Virus record (IMG/VR): IMGVR_UViG_3300031669_000032
Coordinates: 1 to 58,507 of that record
DNA length: 58,507 bases
Direction: 5' to 3' (one strand)
Source: a virus
A program made the translations under genes and the position numbers. The notes under the pieces are model-generated. The model had not been told where the DNA came from. It searched no databases and worked only from the letters and a program-made list of their open reading frames with translations. Numbering within the stretch: the stretch's first letter is position 1; each line of letters begins with the position of its first letter. Shown here piece by piece: positions 55,945-58,507 of this stretch.

Positions 55945-56549
55945 TATACCCTCCCACCTTCACTTTTCTGCCTATTCTCTTCATAAGCATAAAATTGGTC
56001 GACGTTAATTTCCATCTTTCTTGATTCATTATCAGTCATTTTTACGAAATCCTGATATTCGTTACCACTACCACCGCCCATGTTACCATCGATTCCAAAT
56101 GATATTTCATCATTTTTGCTATCAATGAGGTCTTTTATGATATTGTACCCTTCAACTCCTGAGGTAAATCTTGCTTTTACCAACTGATTGTAGAGTGCCT
56201 CTTTCTTTTTCGGAGCAATCTTAGTGCTCCCAGCAACGTAATTAAAGATTTCAAGCCTAACTACTTTCTCATCTGCTTTCTTGAATTTTGCTTCAAGTTC
56301 CGCTTTTTCTTTACCCAATCTTTCGATTGTCTTATCTTTTTCTTCCAATGATTCTTTAAAAATAGCCATTTCTGTATTTTTTTCACCGATGGCTTTTTCT
56401 TTTTCCTTTATCTCGGCATCCTTAAACTCAATTGTTTTAGTGTACTTATCTTCTACACTGGCAAAGTCTCTTTTCATATCCTTGACTATAGCATCATTTG
56501 CCTGTTGTAAAAGCAAATTGTGCCTATCTTGCGTAATTGTTTCTGACAT
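55944..56549 (-). CDS. Nested scaffold protein from an internal start
   Basis: AAAAAGGAGAAAGAG precedes an in-frame ATG at 56549, giving a 201-residue product that is only the coiled coil and capsid-contact region. Mu Z and lambda Nu3 arise in the same way. The product is predicted, not shown. Confidence 0.65.
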   Translation of the reverse strand: MSETITQDRHNLLLQQANDAIVKDMKRDFASVEDKYTKTIEFKDAEIKEKEKAIGEKNTEMAIFKESLEEKDKTIERLGKEKAELEAKFKKADEKVVRLEIFNYVAGSTKIAPKKKEALYNQLVKARFTSGVEGYNIIKDLIDSKNDEISFGIDGNMGGGSGNEYQDFVKMTDNESRKMEINVDQFYAYEENRQKSEGGRV

Positions 56550-57146
56550 CTCTTTCTCCTTTTTAGTATTTTGTGTATCGGCCCTATTGCCGGGAGAATC
56601 ACCACTTTGATTCGCAACAATTTGATCCTCACTCGGATCAATTTCAGAATCACCACTTTGATTTTCGCTAAAGCTGAACTCAAAATTCTCACCACTTTGA
56701 GAAAACATTTCAAATTGAGCTAAATTTTTATTTTCAAAGATAGACAGATGGTTTAACTTTAAGCCAGCCACTTGTGGCTTTTGCATACCGCATAATGCGA
56801 TATGATCTATGATTACCCGTCCATCTTTAGTCCTTACAAGTCCAACTGATTTATGGTCATACAATTTTCTTTGTAACAATGGCGCTGCCTCTTCTAAAAA
56901 TGCACCATTCCCACTCCATGTTCCGTCTGGCTTTCTGTATATTTCCTTCAAGTATCCCAATCTTGCTGAATTCTTTTTATCTTCAGTGTCATGGGCCTCT
57001 TTGGTATTTAATACGATAGGAATATCGGTGCCAATTTTTTTGAAATTTTCTAATGCTTTATCAAAATCCTCTTTTGTCCATTCGTCTTTTCCTTGCTTCG
57101 TATAATCGCCCTCTTTGAAAAATTCTAAATCTCTTAACGTTTTCAT
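55944..57146 (-). CDS. Head maturation protease fused to scaffold (Mu gpI-like)
   Basis: A 400-residue protein. The first 150 residues resemble Mu I-type prohead proteases (DIPIVLNTKEAHDTEDK, GYLKEIYRKPDGTW, HKSVGLVR). A QSGD/E-repeat linker (140-195) leads to a long coiled-coil scaffold and a C-terminal capsid-contact region. ATG at 57146 follows GAAGG and overlaps the stop before it. Confidence 0.8.
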   Translation of the reverse strand: MKTLRDLEFFKEGDYTKQGKDEWTKEDFDKALENFKKIGTDIPIVLNTKEAHDTEDKKNSARLGYLKEIYRKPDGTWSGNGAFLEEAAPLLQRKLYDHKSVGLVRTKDGRVIIDHIALCGMQKPQVAGLKLNHLSIFENKNLAQFEMFSQSGENFEFSFSENQSGDSEIDPSEDQIVANQSGDSPGNRADTQNTKKEKEMSETITQDRHNLLLQQANDAIVKDMKRDFASVEDKYTKTIEFKDAEIKEKEKAIGEKNTEMAIFKESLEEKDKTIERLGKEKAELEAKFKKADEKVVRLEIFNYVAGSTKIAPKKKEALYNQLVKARFTSGVEGYNIIKDLIDSKNDEISFGIDGNMGGGSGNEYQDFVKMTDNESRKMEINVDQFYAYEENRQKSEGGRV

Positions 57147-57388
57147 TATATCACCTTCAAGCCATGATCTTTTATCCACATTTCTACCGTTTCGCGCGTC
57201 CATCTTTTTTTGCTTAAATCAAATATGTAAGATTGCGCCGTAGTGGTAGTTTTTCCGATTAGTCTGCCAATAACTTGCATTATCCCCTGGGTTGCGTCAA
57301 TAGTGATAGTTCTAAAACTACTTTGTATGAATTCTCCCGGGTTGCGTACTCTTGCTCTGATTGTATTCTCTTTAATATCTATCGGCAT
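57146..57388 (-). CDS. Hypothetical protein, 80 aa
   Basis: ATG at 57388 lies 8 bases from the -10 of its promoter, so the mRNA is nearly leaderless; a TTG two codons earlier is less likely. NTIRARVRNPGEFIQSSFRTITIDATQGIMQVIGRLIGK and WTRETVEMWIKDHG. No family recognised by sequence. Confidence 0.6.
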   Translation of the reverse strand: MPIDIKENTIRARVRNPGEFIQSSFRTITIDATQGIMQVIGRLIGKTTTTAQSYIFDLSKKRWTRETVEMWIKDHGLKVI

Positions 57389-57395
57389 GTTCAAT

Positions 57396-57424
57396 TATAT
57401 AAACTTTTTTTAACGATTTGTCAA
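57396..57424 (-). promoter_or_regulatory. Promoter of the protease-capsid unit
   Basis: Minus-strand TTGACA (57419-57424), 17 bases, TATATA (57396-57401). Overlaps the palindrome at 57399-57447. Confidence 0.65.
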
Positions 57425-57447
57425 CTATATTGTTAAAAAAAGTTTAT
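57399..57447. promoter_or_regulatory. Palindrome between divergent promoters
   Basis: Perfect 16-bp arms (57399-57414 and 57432-57447; inner part AACTTTTTTTAAC / GTTAAAAAAAGTT) with a 17-base centre that holds the minus-strand -35. One arm touches the plus-strand -35. A bound regulator would affect both promoters. Confidence 0.6.
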
Positions 57448-57477
57448 TTGGAATATTTATTAAAGTTGTATTATAAT
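57448..57477 (+). promoter_or_regulatory. Promoter of the lone plus-strand gene
   Basis: TTGGAA (57448-57453), 18 bases,TATAAT (57472-57477). The predicted start is near 57484, about 12 bases before the ATG. Confidence 0.55.
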
Positions 57478-57495
57478 ATTCTAATGTAATTTGTA

Positions 57496-57777
57496 ATGAT
57501 AAAAATGAAAAATAAAGAAATTATAAATCTCATAAAGAATTCGATCCCATGGCTATCGGCCGGTACAAATAGGGGATATGCAACGTATTACAGAATTCAC
57601 TTGACAGATGATATTTATTTCAGTTTTAGTGTCCAGTTAAAGAAATTGAATGGAATTTTCTATTTTGTGATAATGAAAGGCAATTCGGTATCAGAAATCA
57701 AGAGCTTCTATGGTATGCCAGAGAAGATTAAAAAGATAGTCGAGAGAAAAATTAGAAATTTTGGATTCCATCATTAA
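57496..57777 (+). CDS. Lone plus-strand gene inside the head cluster, 93 aa
   Basis: MIKMKNKEIINLIKNSIPWLSA then YYRIHLTDDIYFSFSVQLK and KKIVERKIRNFGFHH. The only plus-strand gene among about 20 kb of minus-strand virion genes. Its stop shares bases with the stop of the head gene. No ribosome site is seen. Its own promoter, opposite direction and AT-rich flanks mark a moron-like insertion; function unknown. Confidence 0.65.
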   Translation: MIKMKNKEIINLIKNSIPWLSAGTNRGYATYYRIHLTDDIYFSFSVQLKKLNGIFYFVIMKGNSVSEIKSFYGMPEKIKKIVERKIRNFGFHH

Positions 57778-58507
57778 AAAGTTATATTAGCTATTTCTTC
57801 AAGCTTATCAGGGATTAATCCTTTAATTCTCTTATCAATATTTAGCAAATTCTGCTTACCGGTAAAATCTGAATGTACCACGCTTATCCCACCTCTTACC
57901 TTATCATCGATGATTGAGATTTTTTGATTGCCAGTCTTTAGGCCGTATGCTGAAACAGGGCCAGCACTGCACCTGCAATTGTAATCATTGGGCGGATAAA
58001 TTTGAAACCAAACAGGATCATCCTTCGGAGCAATGAATCCGTCAAGTGATTCATGTTCTGATCGTGTCCTATCATCTACTACAGCCAGGTATTCAATAGC
58101 TTCAATATTCCTATCCCTCATGAAGTTCTCATATCTTGCTGAATTGTAAACGCTCGATTGATTAGTCCGGAATACAGTTTCTAAATGATGTGGCGTTAGG
58201 CTGGGAGTTCTTAAGTATCCATTTTTTTGGAATAGATCAGGCAATGTCATATTCATCCAGTCACGAAAGACATACCCGTTGTCTATTGACATTTTCAGTG
58301 ATTTCTTGATTAATCCGATTGCATTCAAATCCTCTATGCGCTGCACGGAGAATGCTATTGATTTTATGTAAGCGCTTGCCGCTTTGAAAACTGCTGCCGG
58401 GATAACTTCTTTGGCTGCTAACAATTTTCTTGCAAGCTCAAATCCTACTATTCTCCAATTCACCCCGGTGATAATTGCAAAATTATAAATTGATTCTATT
58501 TTGTTAC
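57774..58507 (-). CDS. Head morphogenesis protein (SPP1 gp7/Mu gpF-like), partial N-terminus
   Basis: The frame is open to the right edge, so the first residues are missing; a GTG at 58463 is inside the gene. LETVFRTNQSSVYNSARYENF, AVVDDRTRSEHESLDGFIAPKDDPVWFQIYPPNDYNCRCSAGP is the signature of the Mu F/SPP1 gp7 family (RTRxxHxxLDG; PPNxYNCRC). These proteins sit at the portal during head assembly. Portal and terminase large subunit should lie just beyond the edge. Confidence 0.9.
   Translation of the reverse strand, partial: NKIESIYNFAIITGVNWRIVGFELARKLLAAKEVIPAAVFKAASAYIKSIAFSVQRIEDLNAIGLIKKSLKMSIDNGYVFRDWMNMTLPDLFQKNGYLRTPSLTPHHLETVFRTNQSSVYNSARYENFMRDRNIEAIEYLAVVDDRTRSEHESLDGFIAPKDDPVWFQIYPPNDYNCRCSAGPVSAYGLKTGNQKISIIDDKVRGGISVVHSDFTGKQNLLNIDKRIKGLIPDKLEEIANITF

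Noticed and set aside
1-58507. Integrase, transposase or attachment site
   Set aside because: No tyrosine or serine recombinase or transposase pattern was found in any frame, and no flanking duplicated core could be seen; one could lie in the part outside the window.

Overview
The window is most of the genome of a tailed dsDNA bacteriophage (Caudoviricetes). It is AT-rich (roughly 40% GC by eye), densely packed with short genes that overlap by ATGA, GTGA or TAATG, and uses strong AGGAGG ribosome sites and sigma70-like promoters. Nothing identifies the host. A Rz-like spanin candidate, an M15 peptidase endolysin and a Sec-exported small protein would fit a Gram-negative host, but this is inference. 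No integrase, transposase, tRNA, rRNA, CRISPR array or insertion sequence was recognised.

Layout. (1) 1-22,569, minus strand: the replication, recombination and modification cluster, read from the switch at 22.8 kb towards position 1. In transcription order it carries a RecA-like ATPase, an SSB-like protein and a RecB/Cas4-like nuclease, then RusA, a C5 cytosine methyltransferase-like protein, two HNH-type proteins, a DUF4373-type replication initiator and a DnaC-like helicase loader. A long run of small Cys-rich or membrane proteins follows, then two beta-class DNA methyltransferases, a ParB-like protein and finally the terminase small subunit, cut by the left edge. (2) 22,570-22,870: a divergent promoter whose two -35 boxes lie in a perfect inverted repeat. 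(3) 22,871-38,448, plus strand: about 40 mostly small unknown genes, including a ribbon-helix-helix protein, a P-loop kinase, a YopX-like protein, a pentapeptide-repeat protein, an M15 endolysin and a radical SAM protein. From 32.8 kb a second block with its own promoter and repeated hairpins has almost no recognisable genes. (4) 38,467-38,499: a terminator between the convergent clusters. (5) 38,522-58,507, minus strand: the lysis-like and virion cluster. Read from the right it gives a Mu F-like head protein (cut by the right edge), protease/scaffold, decoration protein, Mu T-like capsid, connector and completion proteins, tail tube, tail chaperones joined by a -1 frameshift, tape measure, tail tip with a lectin-like domain, small fibre-like proteins, a membrane-anchored glycosidase-like protein and several small membrane proteins. 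The long tape measure without a sheath gene suggests a siphovirus with a Mu-like head.

Terminase large subunit and portal are missing. The minus strand leaves the left edge at terS and enters at the right edge at the head protein, so the window fits a circular or permuted genome with a few kb left out.

The most unusual signals are in the RNA. The longer intergenic leaders of the minus cluster carry hairpins whose loops match the downstream Shine-Dalgarno region (10.9, 13.8, 14.3 and 22.0 kb). Several genes display their Shine-Dalgarno sequence in the loop of a small perfect hairpin. A 67-bp hairpin cassette is duplicated in the plus-strand block at 33.7 and 34.5 kb, with a diverged third copy at 35.6 kb. 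A lone plus-strand gene at 57.5 kb, inside the head cluster, sits behind its own divergent palindromic promoter. Family names are from recognition by eye; no database search was run.
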